Origin: Candidatus Brevundimonas phytovorans
GTDB lineage: Bacteria; Pseudomonadota; Alphaproteobacteria; Caulobacterales; Caulobacteraceae
Direction: 5' to 3'
DNA: 64,000 nt
Assembly (NCBI GenBank): GCA_029203145.1
Contig: CP119309.1
Coordinates: forward strand, 560,501 to 624,500
Below are positions 8,529-17,951 of this stretch, piece after piece. The stretch's first letter is position 1, and the number at the start of each line of letters is the position of its first letter. Made by a program: the position numbers and the translations under genes. The notes beneath the pieces were generated by a model. The model ran no database searches, was not told the DNA's origin, and saw nothing but the letters and a program-made list of their open reading frames with translations.

Positions 8529-8780
8529 TCAGACGTCGGAGCGCGGGTCGATCAGCTTGTGCGCGTGCAGGATGAAGTAGCGCATGTGGGCGTTGTCGAC
8601 GGTGGCCTGGGCGCGGGCCTTCCAAGCCTGCTTGGCTTCGTCGTAGCTGCCGAAGGCGCCGACGAACTCGACCTTGTCCAGGTCGCGGAAGACCGGCTCG
8701 GCCGGGTGACGCATCTCGCCGCCGATGACGAGGTGAAGCAGTTGAGGGTCGTGGGAGTCGGCCATGGAGAGGGGGTCCAT
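8529..8780 (-). CDS. DUF4170 domain protein
   Basis: An 83-residue protein that I recognise as DUF4170, a small alphaproteobacterial family of unknown function. Typical segments are LLHLVIGGEM, FVGAFGSYDEAKQAWKARAQ and MRYFILHAHKLIDP. It is predicted soluble and cytoplasmic. It follows the inositol-phosphatase-like gene by 14 bp and so is part of the pmbA-cysQ-like transcript. The start may be 8780 (MDPLSM) or 8765 (MADSHD); neither has a convincing ribosome binding site. Confidence 0.8.
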   Translation of the reverse strand: MDPLSMADSHDPQLLHLVIGGEMRHPAEPVFRDLDKVEFVGAFGSYDEAKQAWKARAQATVDNAHMRYFILHAHKLIDPRSDV

Positions 8781-8794
8781 TGCGAAAGGGAATG

Positions 8795-9589
8795 TCAGAT
8801 GGCCAGCGGGATAGGCGCTGTGCGCCTCACGATCAACGGGTGAAGGGCCGGCGCCGCGCAGATCAGGCTGGTTTGTCGCGGATCTGGGCGATTAAAGCAC
8901 CAGTCACGGCCCCTATGGTCGCTGACTTTCGCGCCCGCCTCCTCAGCGATCAGGGCGCCGGCGCAGACGTCCCAGTCCCATTTGGGGCTGATGGCGATGG
9001 CCGCGTCAAAGGCCCCGGCGGCGACCAGGGCCATGCGATAGGCCAGGGCGTTGCGCTTGGTGAAGCGCATTTCCGGCCAGGGCTCGGCCCATTCGCGCGC
9101 CTCCATCAACCGGGCGTCGGCCAGAAGCTCGGCGTCTTCCAAGGTGTCGGTGTCCGAGGCGCTGATGGGGCGACCCTGCAACCGCGCGCCGCCGCCGAGC
9201 GTCGCCTCGAACATCTCGCCCAGCATGGGAGCGTGGATGACGGCGGCGACCGGACGGCCGTCCTCGACCACGGCGATGGGCACGCACCACCAGGGCTTGT
9301 TCTTCATATAGGCGACGGTGCCGTCGATGGGGTCGACGACGAAGATGCGCTTCTTGGTCAGGCGCTCGGCGTTGTCCGCCGTCTCTTCGGACAGCCAGCC
9401 ATAGTCGGGACGGGCGCCCAAAAGCGTGTCCTTCAATAGCTGATCCACCGCCAGATCGGCGCTGGTGACGGGCGAGCCGCCCTCCTTGGACCAGACCTTC
9501 AGCCCCGCCTCGCGATGCTCAAGCGCCAGCCGACCGGCGGCCAGGGCCGCGTCGCGGATCAGTTCGAGGTCGGAAGCGAGATCGGTCAT
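8795..9589 (-). CDS. 3'(2'),5'-bisphosphate nucleotidase / inositol monophosphatase family protein
   Basis: A 264-residue metal-dependent phosphatase. The signature residues are all present: the WLSEE motif, the metal-binding VDPIDGTVAY and the C-terminal WDWDVCAGALIAEEAG. Within the superfamily the EGGSPVTSADLAVD start is closest to CysQ-like 3'-phosphoadenosine 5'-phosphate phosphatases, which recycle PAP from sulfate assimilation, although inositol-1-phosphatase activity cannot be excluded. The start overlaps the stop of pmbA by 4 bases, indicating coupling. Confidence 0.9.
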   Translation of the reverse strand: MTDLASDLELIRDAALAAGRLALEHREAGLKVWSKEGGSPVTSADLAVDQLLKDTLLGARPDYGWLSEETADNAERLTKKRIFVVDPIDGTVAYMKNKPWWCVPIAVVEDGRPVAAVIHAPMLGEMFEATLGGGARLQGRPISASDTDTLEDAELLADARLMEAREWAEPWPEMRFTKRNALAYRMALVAAGAFDAAIAISPKWDWDVCAGALIAEEAGAKVSDHRGRDWCFNRPDPRQTSLICAAPALHPLIVRRTAPIPLAI

Positions 9590-10932
9590 TTGCCGGCGAT
9601 GGCCACCGCGTCGAACATCAGGGAGGGGCTGTTGAAGGAACCCCGGAACTCCAGATCCGATCCCCGCACCAGACGGGCGTAGAGGTCGATCAGATTGCCC
9701 GCCACGGTCACTTCGCTGACGGGATAGGCCAGTTGGCCGTCCTCGAACCAGAAGCCCGACACCCCGGCGGACCAGTCTCCGGTGTTGCCGTTCAGCGACG
9801 GGCCGAACATGGAGGTGATCAGCAGGCCCGACCCGGCCTGGGCCATCAGGCCCGCCTTGTCGTGTTCGCCCGGCGCCAGATGCAGGTTGTGGGTCGAGAC
9901 GCCGGACGGTCCCGCCAGACCGCGCGAGGCGTGCCCGGTCGAGGCCATCCCCAGCTGGGCGGCGGCGGCGGTGTTCAGCAGCCAGGTGGTCAGGACGCCG
10001 TCCTCGACGATGTTGCGCCGTTCGACCGCCACGCCCTCGTCGTCGAAGGGGGTGGAGCCGAGGCCGCGCAGGCGGAACGGATCGTCGATCATGTCCATGC
10101 CCGCGGGCAGGACGCGCTGCCCCAGCTTGTCCTTCAGGAAGGAGCTGCCGCGGGCGATGGCCGGGCCGGAAATGGCGCCCAGCAGCGGCGACAGCACCTG
10201 TGTCGCGATGCGGTTCTCGAAGATGACCGGGGCGGTGGTCGAGGCGATCTTGCGCGGGCCGACGCGGGCCACGGCGCGCTCGCCCGCCTTCAGGCCGATC
10301 TCGGCGGCGCCGGGCAGGTCGGACAGGTGGCGGGTCGCACGGCTTTCGCCGCCGCGCTCCATGGCGCCGTCCTTTTCGGCGATGACGCCGACGCCCAGCG
10401 AGAAGGCGCTGCCCTGATGACGGCCGTCAAAACCGTGCGAAGTGACCAGACGCCATTCGCTGGCCGACCATGAGGCGTGACCGCCCTCGGACTTGGACAC
10501 GCCCGCGACACCGAGAGCGGCGGCCTCGGCCTCGGCGGCGGCGGCCTCCAGCGCCTCGGCGGTGCGCTCGGACGGGTCGAACAGGTCGAGGTCGGCGTGC
10601 GGTCCTTGCGCCAGCCGGTCCTGCGGGGCCAGCGCGGCATAGGGGTCTTCGGGGGCCAGCTTGGCCATGGCCACGGCGCGCTCGACCAGACGGGCGCGGG
10701 TGGCGTCGGACAGGTCGGAGGCGGACACCGTCGCCTGTCGGCGACCGATGAAGACGCGCAGGCCCAGGTCGCGGGCTTCTTCGCGCTCGACCTCTTCCAG
10801 CTCGGCGTTGCGCACGCCGACGGACAGGGAGGCGCGGTGGGCGGAGACCGCCTCGGCGGCGTCGGCGCCGGCCTTCAGCGCGGCGGCGACCAGATCGGAA
10901 AGGATGTCGGGGGAGGGCGTCTTATCGGACAT
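9586..10932 (-). CDS. pmbA: TldD/PmbA family metalloprotease, PmbA type
   Basis: A 448-residue protein of the TldD/PmbA family. PmbA and TldD form a protease that matures peptides such as microcins and degrades unfolded short substrates. Recognisable segments are the N-terminal ALKAGADAAEAVSAHRASLSV, the middle IFENRIATQVLSPLLGAISG, GLGSTPFDDEGVAVERRNI, HNLHLAPGE and the end WSAGVSGFWFEDGQLAYPV, which is characteristic of PmbA rather than TldD. The partner TldD is not in the window. It heads the operon with the bisphosphatase and DUF4170. Confidence 0.93.
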   Translation of the reverse strand: MSDKTPSPDILSDLVAAALKAGADAAEAVSAHRASLSVGVRNAELEEVEREEARDLGLRVFIGRRQATVSASDLSDATRARLVERAVAMAKLAPEDPYAALAPQDRLAQGPHADLDLFDPSERTAEALEAAAAEAEAAALGVAGVSKSEGGHASWSASEWRLVTSHGFDGRHQGSAFSLGVGVIAEKDGAMERGGESRATRHLSDLPGAAEIGLKAGERAVARVGPRKIASTTAPVIFENRIATQVLSPLLGAISGPAIARGSSFLKDKLGQRVLPAGMDMIDDPFRLRGLGSTPFDDEGVAVERRNIVEDGVLTTWLLNTAAAAQLGMASTGHASRGLAGPSGVSTHNLHLAPGEHDKAGLMAQAGSGLLITSMFGPSLNGNTGDWSAGVSGFWFEDGQLAYPVSEVTVAGNLIDLYARLVRGSDLEFRGSFNSPSLMFDAVAIAGK

Positions 10933-10976
10933 GCCCCGATATGGCGGACCCGCCCCCGCATCGCAACAACTAGGCC

Positions 10977-11372
10977 TTAAATGACCGACCAGGCGATCAG
11001 GCTGACCGACGCCACCAGCAGGGCCAGCCAGGTCAGGACCATGCCCGTCACCCGGCCCAGCGACGGCCCCTTCTGGAACAGCAGGCCCAGGGCATGGATG
11101 ATGCGACCCGCGAACAGCACGCCGCCGACGCCGTGGATCAGCAGGGGCGGCGCGCCGACGAAGGCCAGCAGGATCAGCCCGCAGATGCCTGCGGGAATAT
11201 ATTCAGAGGCGTTGCCGAAGGCGCGGACGGCGGGGGTCATCTCGGGATTTCCGCCGTCGCCGAACTCGATCAGATGCCGACGCCGACGGCTGACCACCAC
11301 GCTGGACAGGACCAGCAGCAGCAGGATCAGCAGCCCGCCCCACAGGGTCGCGGCTTGAATCGAGGGGACCAT
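10977..11372 (-). CDS. MAPEG family membrane protein
   Basis: A 131-residue integral membrane protein with four hydrophobic helices, the first at WGGLLILLLLVLSSVVVS. The motif PAVRAFGNASEYIPAG matches the R-x-x-G-N-x-x-E-Y glutathione-binding signature of the MAPEG family (microsomal glutathione S-transferase-like), and GRIIHALGL is the family's fourth-helix R-x-x-H segment. Expected role is glutathione-dependent detoxification or peroxidase activity at the membrane; the true substrate is unknown. Its start is 2 bp from the M14 peptidase stop on the same strand. Confidence 0.85.
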   Translation of the reverse strand: MVPSIQAATLWGGLLILLLLVLSSVVVSRRRRHLIEFGDGGNPEMTPAVRAFGNASEYIPAGICGLILLAFVGAPPLLIHGVGGVLFAGRIIHALGLLFQKGPSLGRVTGMVLTWLALLVASVSLIAWSVI

Positions 11373-11374
11373 GC

Positions 11375-13225
11375 TCAGTTCTCCCGCCCGACCGGATAGA
11401 GGCGGAAGCGCTGATCGTAGAAGGGCGTGCGCTCATAGAACCAGGCCAGGCGGGCGTCGCCGTCGGCGGCGAAGGCGGGCTCGGCGGCCAGCTTGGCCTC
11501 GAATTCGGCCTTCAGCGCTGGATCAGCCGCCAGCATCTTCTCGGCCAGGGGCGCGATGGCGTAGGCCTCGATGTATTCGACGCGGTTCAGCACCTCGGGG
11601 AACATGCCCCATGCGAAGAAGCTCTCCGACGACTGAGGCTCCAGCAGCAGGATGGCGAGGTCGCCCATCGGCTGATCGGTCGGCACGCGCACCGAGCCGA
11701 CGGGGAAGGTCCAGTCCTTGGCTTCCGCGTGAACCTCGCTGACCGTGATCGGCACATGGCCCTCATTGGTGCGGGCCGAGACCTTGGGATCGATCAGGCG
11801 CAGCATATCGACGGCGACCGTGCGCGGCGCGGCCAGCGTCTCCATCTGCACGCCGTGCATCTTCAACCGCTCGATCAGGTCGGCGCGATAGGAGGGCACC
11901 CAGTAGGCGGTCGGGCGCTTCAGCGTCAGGGTCGGGTGCGAGCCGAAGTAGGGCACCTGCCACAGCTCCGGGTCCGGCTGACCCAGCCAGCGCAGTTCGG
12001 GGCGGCCCGAGGCGACGCTGTCGTAGGTGTCATAGAGGATGCCCTTGAACGGGCGCATCCGCGTCGGCTGCTCGTCGCCGTCGAAGTTGGCGGGCAGTTC
12101 GGCGGGGCGCAGGGCGCGGTCGGCGGTGATGGCGGCGCGCAGGTCTGTCGACTTGTCGGCCAGAACCTTCAGCGCTTCTTCCAGGAAGACATAGGCGCCC
12201 AGAACCCGCTGCTCGTGCGGCTTCAGGCTGTGGTTCTCGATCAGGATAGTCGGGACGTGGGCCGCCGAGCCCCAGCCGTTGGAATAGCGCTCGCCCAGAC
12301 CGCCGTCGTTCATGCCCTTCTTGGGATCGCGGTCGTCGATGGCGAAGACCAGTTCGCCGGGGATGTGGCCTTGCGCCTCCAGGGCGGCGTTCATCTCGGG
12401 CTTGAAGGCGTCGTCCAGCCATTTCGCGATGGCCGGGCTGCGGCTCCAGACTCCGCCCTCGCCGTTGTAGCCATAGGTGACATCGTACTGATAATCGATG
12501 CCGTCGGTGACGTGGATGTCGACGTAGAGGTCGGGATTATACTTGTGGATCAGGCCCATGACGGCCTGCATCTCGGCCTGATCCAGCTTCATGAAGTCGC
12601 GGTTCAGGTTCTGGTTGGTCGCCGTGTGACGCCAGCCCTGATTGCGCGGTCCGCGCTGGTTGGGCCGGGAATAGGGGCTGGTCCGCTCGTGCCCGTCCAC
12701 GCTGAGGATCGGGATCAGGATCAGGTTGGCGCGGTCCAGCAAGCTGTCCTTGCCGTAGAAGGCCATGTCGCGCAGCAGCATCATGCCCGCGTCCTTGCCG
12801 TCGATCTCGCCCGGGTGGATGCCCGCCTGGGCCAGCAGGACGGGCTTGGACGGGTCCAGGGTGGCGCCGTCCTTCGACGCGATCACCGCATAGAGGGGCC
12901 GCCCCTCCGGCGAGACGCCGAACGGCTCGATGCGGATCAGGTCCGAGGCCGCGTCCAGCCGGTCGAACCAGGCGCGCGTGTCGGCGTAGGAGGGCGAGAA
13001 GTCATGCGCCGCATCGGCCTCGAAGGCCGTGACCCAGGGGTCGGAGGCGTCGCGCAGCAGGGCCTTGGACGCGCCATTCCACGTCGGCGCGGGGGGCAGG
13101 AAGGCCTGATCCCATGCCGCTGTCTTGGGGGCGGTGTTCGGAACGGAAGGGGTCTGGGACATGGCGGGGCTCACGCAGGCGACAAGGGCGGCGACGGCCG
13201 CCACAAGGAGATAATCAGGGCGCAT
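11375..13225 (-). CDS. Secreted M14-family zinc carboxypeptidase
   Basis: About 616 residues with an N-terminal signal peptide (LLVAAVAALVACVSPAMSQ). The M14 zinc site is visible: QAGIHPGEIDGKDAGM gives the H-x-x-E pair, VDIHVTDGIDYQYDVTY gives the third histidine, and the substrate Asn-Arg pair appears in NLNRDFMKLD. The C-terminal third contains VSEVHAEAKDWTFPVG and similar beta-rich sequence common in large M14 proteins of this phylum. Likely periplasmic or secreted peptidase for scavenging peptides. The start is uncertain: 13225 (MRPDYLL) is chosen because it directly heads the signal peptide, with 13249 as the alternative. Confidence 0.9.
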   Translation of the reverse strand: MRPDYLLVAAVAALVACVSPAMSQTPSVPNTAPKTAAWDQAFLPPAPTWNGASKALLRDASDPWVTAFEADAAHDFSPSYADTRAWFDRLDAASDLIRIEPFGVSPEGRPLYAVIASKDGATLDPSKPVLLAQAGIHPGEIDGKDAGMMLLRDMAFYGKDSLLDRANLILIPILSVDGHERTSPYSRPNQRGPRNQGWRHTATNQNLNRDFMKLDQAEMQAVMGLIHKYNPDLYVDIHVTDGIDYQYDVTYGYNGEGGVWSRSPAIAKWLDDAFKPEMNAALEAQGHIPGELVFAIDDRDPKKGMNDGGLGERYSNGWGSAAHVPTILIENHSLKPHEQRVLGAYVFLEEALKVLADKSTDLRAAITADRALRPAELPANFDGDEQPTRMRPFKGILYDTYDSVASGRPELRWLGQPDPELWQVPYFGSHPTLTLKRPTAYWVPSYRADLIERLKMHGVQMETLAAPRTVAVDMLRLIDPKVSARTNEGHVPITVSEVHAEAKDWTFPVGSVRVPTDQPMGDLAILLLEPQSSESFFAWGMFPEVLNRVEYIEAYAIAPLAEKMLAADPALKAEFEAKLAAEPAFAADGDARLAWFYERTPFYDQRFRLYPVGREN

Positions 13226-13294
13226 GGCGCTTCGTGGGCTGATCGTCATCGTCTGGCAAGCCTCGGGGCGGGGGGGCAGGTCTGTGGCAAGGGT

Positions 13295-13924
13295 TCAGCC
13301 CGCGCCCGTCATGGGCGGCCAGCCGCCCGCCGCCGCCAGCGCCGCCGCTGACCGGGCCATCTGCCACAGGCTGTAAAGCAGGACGACGGCCAGGGCGCCG
13401 ACCGCCACGCGCCGCCAGGGCGCAAAGGCCGCCGTCGCCGTGCCGATCACGAAGACGGCCACCCCGACCCACAGGGTCACGGAGCTCGCCAGCCGGGCGA
13501 ACCCCGGGTCCGCCTGGCCCAGGATGACGACCATGACCGCGACGATCAGATTGGCGGTCAGGATGCAGCCGAACACCAGACGTCGATGGGCCCAGAAATG
13601 GGCGTCCATGTCGACACGCTCATGGGTCCCCTCGGCGGAGACCCGCGGGAAGGTGACGCTGGCCGCCACATAGAAGGTCGCGGCGATCATCAGGCTGACC
13701 AGCAGCAGGAAGGTGTTGAACGGCGCCCCGCGAAAGATGATCCAGGCCTGGTTCCAGAAGGTGGCGATGTCGATGGCCACGAACAGGGCCAGGGCCGGCG
13801 TCAGCCAGCCGAAGCGGATCCGCTCGCGCTCATGCAGCACCCGCGCGAAGCCGCCGACCAGTTCGGCCACCGACAGACCCAGCAGCAGGCCATAGAAGCT
13901 GAAGAAGAACTCGAACGCGCTCAA
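13295..13924 (-). CDS. Uncharacterised multi-pass membrane protein
   Basis: A 209-residue protein with six hydrophobic segments, beginning FFFSFYGLLLGLSVAELVGGF and ending in VAVGALAVVLLYSLWQMAR. Between them lies a soluble loop with the charged segment GTHERVDMDAHFWAHRRL. I do not recognise a named family, though the N-terminal L-x-V-A-E-L-V-x-G-F pattern is seen in alphaproteobacterial hypothetical proteins. It is transcribed toward the M14 gene but separated by about 70 bp. Confidence 0.6.
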   Translation of the reverse strand: MSAFEFFFSFYGLLLGLSVAELVGGFARVLHERERIRFGWLTPALALFVAIDIATFWNQAWIIFRGAPFNTFLLLVSLMIAATFYVAASVTFPRVSAEGTHERVDMDAHFWAHRRLVFGCILTANLIVAVMVVILGQADPGFARLASSVTLWVGVAVFVIGTATAAFAPWRRVAVGALAVVLLYSLWQMARSAAALAAAGGWPPMTGAG

Positions 13925-13966
13925 GGCAGCCCCCCGACCAAGACGGCGGTCAAGCTAGACCGTTCC

Positions 13967-13991
13967 TCGCCCCCGCGCCAGTCGGGGGCGA
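13967..13991. terminator. GC-rich hairpin between chemoreceptor and membrane-protein genes
   Basis: An inverted repeat TCGCCCCCG / CGGGGGCGA (9-bp stem, 7-nt loop) lies 14 bp downstream of the chemoreceptor stop codon on the minus strand. No T tract follows, so it is a weak candidate for a terminator or an mRNA 3'-end stabiliser. Confidence 0.35.
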
Positions 13992-14004
13992 AGAGGGGCG
14001 GGGC

Positions 14005-16326
14005 CTAGAATTCTTCCCAGCCGTCGGTCGAGGCCGCCGGGGCGGCGGACAGGCCGCGTCCGCCGACGCTTTTCAGGGCGATGACCGTGCGGGGCGAATT
14101 GGAGGTGGGACGCATGGGCGTCGGACGCGCCGCTCCGGCCTCGGCGTGGGTGCGGAAGCGGCCCATCAGGTCGGCCAGGCTGGTGGTTTCCTGCGCCAGC
14201 GAGTGAGCGGCTGCGGTGGATTCCTCGACCATGGCGGCGTTTTGCTGGGTCATCTGATCCATCTGGCTGACCGCCACATTGATCTCGCCCAGACCGCTGG
14301 ACTGTTCTCTGGCCGAGGCGGCGATATTGGCCACCAGGCCGCTGATCTGGGCCACCTCGTCGATGATGCGGTTCAGGGCCTGGCCGGTGTCGTCGACCAG
14401 GCGGACGCCCTGATTGACCCGCTCGGTGCTGGAGCTGATCAGAACCTTGATCTCCTTGGCCGCCTCGGCCGAGCGCTGGGCCAGGGCCCGCACTTCGGAG
14501 GCCACGACGGCGAAGCCGCGACCTGCGTCGCCCGCGCGCGCCGCCTCGACCCCGGCGTTCAGGGCCAGCAGGTTGGTCTGGAAGGCGATCTCGTCGATGA
14601 CGCCGGTGATCTGGGCGATCTGTTGGGCCGAAGTTTCGATTTCGCGCATGGCCGTCACCGTCTGATCGACCACGTCGCCGCTGCGGCGGGCGCTGTGGCG
14701 GGTCGCCTCGACGATGTCGCGGGCGCGGTCGGCGCCGTCCGAGGCCTGGCGCACGGTGGCCGTGACCTGTTCCAGGGCGGCGGCGGTTTCTTCCAGGCTG
14801 GCGGCCTGCTGCTCAGTGCGGCGCGACAGGTCGTCGGAGGCCTGACTGATTTCCGAGGTGGTGGAGCGGATGCCGGCGGCGCTGCCGATGATGACCGTCA
14901 TCGTCTCTTCCAGGCCGCTCATGGCCAGGTTGAAGTCGTCGCGCAGCTTGCGATAGTCCTCGGGGAAGTCGGCTTCCAGACGATAGGTCAGGTCGCCGTT
15001 CGACAGGCGCGACAGGCCTTCGCCGACCGAGGCGACGACGAAGCGTTGCTGCTCTTCGGCGGCCTGGCGGACGGCGTCGTTGCGCTGGCGTTCGGCTTCG
15101 GCGGCGATGCGGCTCTGCTCTTGCTCGGCCCGCAGACGGTCGGTGTCCGCCAGCTGGTGACGGAAGCCTTCCAGGGCGCGGGCGATGCCGCCGACCTCGT
15201 CCGTGCTTTCGGTGCCGCGCACCGCTTCTTCATAGCGACCGGCGTTCAGCGCCTTGACCGAGGCGGTCAGGCGCGCCAGCGGCTGGCGCACCACCTTGTC
15301 GGTCACGAAGAAGAGGCTGGCCAGGACCAGGGCCAGAATGACCATCCCCCCGATCATCATGGCGACGGCGAGACGGTCTGACGGGCCGTTGATCGCGGCG
15401 GTGGGGATGTCGGTCACCAGACCCCAGGTGGCGTTCAGGCCGGCCAAGGGCGCGGGGCTCACCTGGCGCTCGATGCTTTCGCCGCTCAGGCTGTGCAGGC
15501 CGCTCAACAGGGCGGGCTCGCCACGGCTCAGCACGGCGCGCACCGCGTCGGCCTGATCCTCGGCATAGGGCTTGGTGAGCAGGGCGGCGTTGGGGTGCGA
15601 CACCCAGTGGCTGCTGCTGGACAGCAGCATGACCTGGCCCGAGCCGAGGGGCTTCATCTTGCCCAGCAGGGTGGACAGGTCGTCCAGCGCCAGGTCCAGA
15701 CCGGCCACGCCGATCACCTTGCCGCCCGAGACGACCGGATAGGCCACCGAGGTCATCAGCACCGACTTGCCGCCCACGTCATAGGCGTAGGGCTCGACGA
15801 TGGCCGGCTTGCCCGTGGTGAAGGGCTGGGTGAAATAGGGTTGCTCGTAGTCATTGCCCGCGTTCAGCGGCTGCATGCTGATCGCCCCGCCGTCGTTGAC
15901 CCAGTAGGGCAGGAAGTTGCCGGCGGCGTTCGAGCCGAGATCGACCCGGCCCGCCAGTGATGCGTCCCGACCGTCAAAGGCGCCGGGGGCGGCGATGAAC
16001 CAGCTGCCCATGACCAGGGGCGTCGCGGTGGCGGCCGGCTTCAGCATGGCCATGACGGCGGCGCGGTCGCGCAGGCCGGTTTCATGCGCCTTGCCGATCA
16101 TCTCGGCCATCATGCGGGCGGTGGCGGAGGCTTCGTTGATCTTGCCGCCCACGCTGGCCACGGCGCCGTCGCTCAGGGCCTGGGCGTAGTCGTGCGACAG
16201 ACCGCGCGCGACGGTGCGCGTATTCTGGGAAACGGCGAAGGCCGCGAACAGCAGCAGGACCCCTGTCACCGCGCCGCCCGCCATCAGCATCTTGCCGGCC
16301 ACGGTCAGATTCTTGAAAGCACGCAT
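14005..16326 (-). CDS. Methyl-accepting chemotaxis protein with dCache-type sensor
   Basis: A 773-residue transmembrane chemoreceptor. First helix at about 10-30, periplasmic region to about 305 with a dCache-like ligand-binding fold (AYPVVSGGKVIGVAGLDLALDDL is the typical second-cache motif), second helix AMMIGGMVILALVLASLFFV, then HAMP and a second HAMP-like coiled segment. The signalling tip is EIAFQTNLLALNAGVEAARAG with GRGFAVVASEVRALAQRS. The C-terminus ends GWEEF, which fits the aromatic-x-x-aromatic pentapeptide tether for CheR/CheB. A Shine-Dalgarno GAGGAG precedes the ATG. No che genes lie nearby, so it is an orphan receptor. Confidence 0.93.
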   Translation of the reverse strand: MRAFKNLTVAGKMLMAGGAVTGVLLLFAAFAVSQNTRTVARGLSHDYAQALSDGAVASVGGKINEASATARMMAEMIGKAHETGLRDRAAVMAMLKPAATATPLVMGSWFIAAPGAFDGRDASLAGRVDLGSNAAGNFLPYWVNDGGAISMQPLNAGNDYEQPYFTQPFTTGKPAIVEPYAYDVGGKSVLMTSVAYPVVSGGKVIGVAGLDLALDDLSTLLGKMKPLGSGQVMLLSSSSHWVSHPNAALLTKPYAEDQADAVRAVLSRGEPALLSGLHSLSGESIERQVSPAPLAGLNATWGLVTDIPTAAINGPSDRLAVAMMIGGMVILALVLASLFFVTDKVVRQPLARLTASVKALNAGRYEEAVRGTESTDEVGGIARALEGFRHQLADTDRLRAEQEQSRIAAEAERQRNDAVRQAAEEQQRFVVASVGEGLSRLSNGDLTYRLEADFPEDYRKLRDDFNLAMSGLEETMTVIIGSAAGIRSTTSEISQASDDLSRRTEQQAASLEETAAALEQVTATVRQASDGADRARDIVEATRHSARRSGDVVDQTVTAMREIETSAQQIAQITGVIDEIAFQTNLLALNAGVEAARAGDAGRGFAVVASEVRALAQRSAEAAKEIKVLISSSTERVNQGVRLVDDTGQALNRIIDEVAQISGLVANIAASAREQSSGLGEINVAVSQMDQMTQQNAAMVEESTAAAHSLAQETTSLADLMGRFRTHAEAGAARPTPMRPTSNSPRTVIALKSVGGRGLSAAPAASTDGWEEF

Positions 16327-16411
16327 GGTCACTCCTCACTCCACACCGGCTTAACGGCGAGAGGATTAAGGAGAGGCTATCGGACCTCGGGTTCGATGAT
16401 CGCCGTCGGCG

Positions 16412-17941
16412 TTATTTCCAGATCGGCGTCTTGTCGCCCGGCAAGCCCAGACGATCCCACAGGTCGTTGACCCGTTCGACCACGGCCTCGTCCATGCGGA
16501 TTTCCTCGCCCCATTCGCGCTTGGTCTCGGGCTCCCACTTGTCGGTGGCGTCCAGGCCGATCTTGGAGCCCAGACCGCTCTCGGGGCTGGCGAAGTCCAG
16601 ATAGTCGATGGGGGTGTTCTCGATGACGGTGATGTCGCGCGCCGGGTCCATCTTGGTCGAGACGGCCCACATCACGTCCTTCCAGTCGCGGGCGTTGATG
16701 TCGTGGTCCACCACGATGATCCACTTGGTGTACATGAACTGCCGCAGATAGCTCCAGCAGCCCATCATCACCCGCTTGGCGTGGCCCGGATAGGCCTTCT
16801 TCATCGACACCACGGCGATGCGATAGCTGCACCCCTCGGGCGGCAGCCAGAAGTCGACGATCTCGGGGAACTGCTGGCGGATCAGCGGGATGAAGACCTC
16901 GTTGAGGGCCTCGCCCAGCACGCTCGGCTCATCCGGCGGGCGGCCGGTGAAGGTGGTCAGATAGATCGGGTCCTTGCGCATGGTGATGGCGCTGACCTGG
17001 AAGACCGGGAACTTCTCGACCGAGTTGTAATAGCCGGTGTGGTCGCCGTAGGGGCCTTCGTCCTCGAACTCGTCCAGCAGGACGTGGCCTTCCAGCACGA
17101 TCTCGGCGTTGGCCGGCACCATCAGCGGCACGGTCTTGCAGGGGACCAGCTCGGCCTTGGAGCCGCGCATCAGGCCGGCGAACTGATACTCAGACAGGGT
17201 TTCCGGCACCGGGGTCACGGCGGCCAGGATGGTCCCCGGATCGGCCCCGAGCACCACGGCGCAGGGCAGGGGCTCGCGCTTGCCCGCCTTCTTGTGCCGG
17301 GCGTAGTGCTGGGCCCCGCCGCGATGGGCCAGCCAGCGCATGATCGCCTTGTCCTTGCCCAGGACCTGCATCCGATAGATGCCCAGGTTGAAGTCGTCCT
17401 CGCGGTCGTCCGACGGCCCCTTGGTCACGACCAGACCCCAGGTGATCAGGGGCGCGGGCTCGCCGGGCCAGCAGCCTTGAATGGGCAGGCTGGTCAGGTC
17501 GATCTGGTCGCCCTTCAGCACCACCTCCTGCACCGGAGCCTTCTTCACCGTCTTGGGCCGCATCGACATGACGGTCTGGGCCAGGGGCAGCATCTCCATG
17601 GCGTCGGAGAAGCCGCGCGGCGGCGTCGGATTGCGCAGGAAGGCCAGCAGTTCGCCGACCTCGCGCAGTTCGCCCGCCGTGGTGCGTTGCTTGCCCTCCA
17701 GCGTCACGCCCATGGCCACCCGTTTCACCGTGCCGAACAGGTTGGCCAGGCAGGGGATGGGGCTGATCGAGCCGTCCGGCATGACCGGCTTCTCGAACAG
17801 GACCGCCGGGCCGCCGTTGCGCAGCAGCCGCGTCTGGATCTCGGTCATCTCCAGATGGGTGGAGACGGGCTCCGACACGCGAACCAGTTCGCCGTCGGCT
17901 TCGAGGGTCGCAAGAAAATCGCGCAGGGACTTGTAGGCCAT
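16412..17941 (-). CDS. ubiD: UbiD family prFMN-dependent decarboxylase
   Basis: A 509-residue UbiD (4-hydroxy-3-polyprenylbenzoate decarboxylase), which removes the carboxyl group in ubiquinone synthesis using prenylated FMN supplied by UbiX. The catalytic region is seen as DDREDDFNLGIYRMQVLGKD, then VVLGADPGTILAAVTPVPE, EIVLEGHVL, and the E-x-P-x-G-D-H motif EDEGPYGDHTGYY. The C-terminal KKAYPGHAKRVMMGCWS segment is characteristic. Length fits the family (about 500). The start is the ATG at 17941 (MAYKSLRDFLATLEADGEL). UbiX is not in the window. Confidence 0.96.
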   Translation of the reverse strand: MAYKSLRDFLATLEADGELVRVSEPVSTHLEMTEIQTRLLRNGGPAVLFEKPVMPDGSISPIPCLANLFGTVKRVAMGVTLEGKQRTTAGELREVGELLAFLRNPTPPRGFSDAMEMLPLAQTVMSMRPKTVKKAPVQEVVLKGDQIDLTSLPIQGCWPGEPAPLITWGLVVTKGPSDDREDDFNLGIYRMQVLGKDKAIMRWLAHRGGAQHYARHKKAGKREPLPCAVVLGADPGTILAAVTPVPETLSEYQFAGLMRGSKAELVPCKTVPLMVPANAEIVLEGHVLLDEFEDEGPYGDHTGYYNSVEKFPVFQVSAITMRKDPIYLTTFTGRPPDEPSVLGEALNEVFIPLIRQQFPEIVDFWLPPEGCSYRIAVVSMKKAYPGHAKRVMMGCWSYLRQFMYTKWIIVVDHDINARDWKDVMWAVSTKMDPARDITVIENTPIDYLDFASPESGLGSKIGLDATDKWEPETKREWGEEIRMDEAVVERVNDLWDRLGLPGDKTPIWK

Positions 17942-17951
17942 GCGCTGACGC

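Noticed and set aside
16351..16369. TTAA-N11-TTAA upstream of the chemoreceptor, considered as a CtrA box
   Set aside because: CtrA sites require a 7-bp spacer; 11 bp does not fit.
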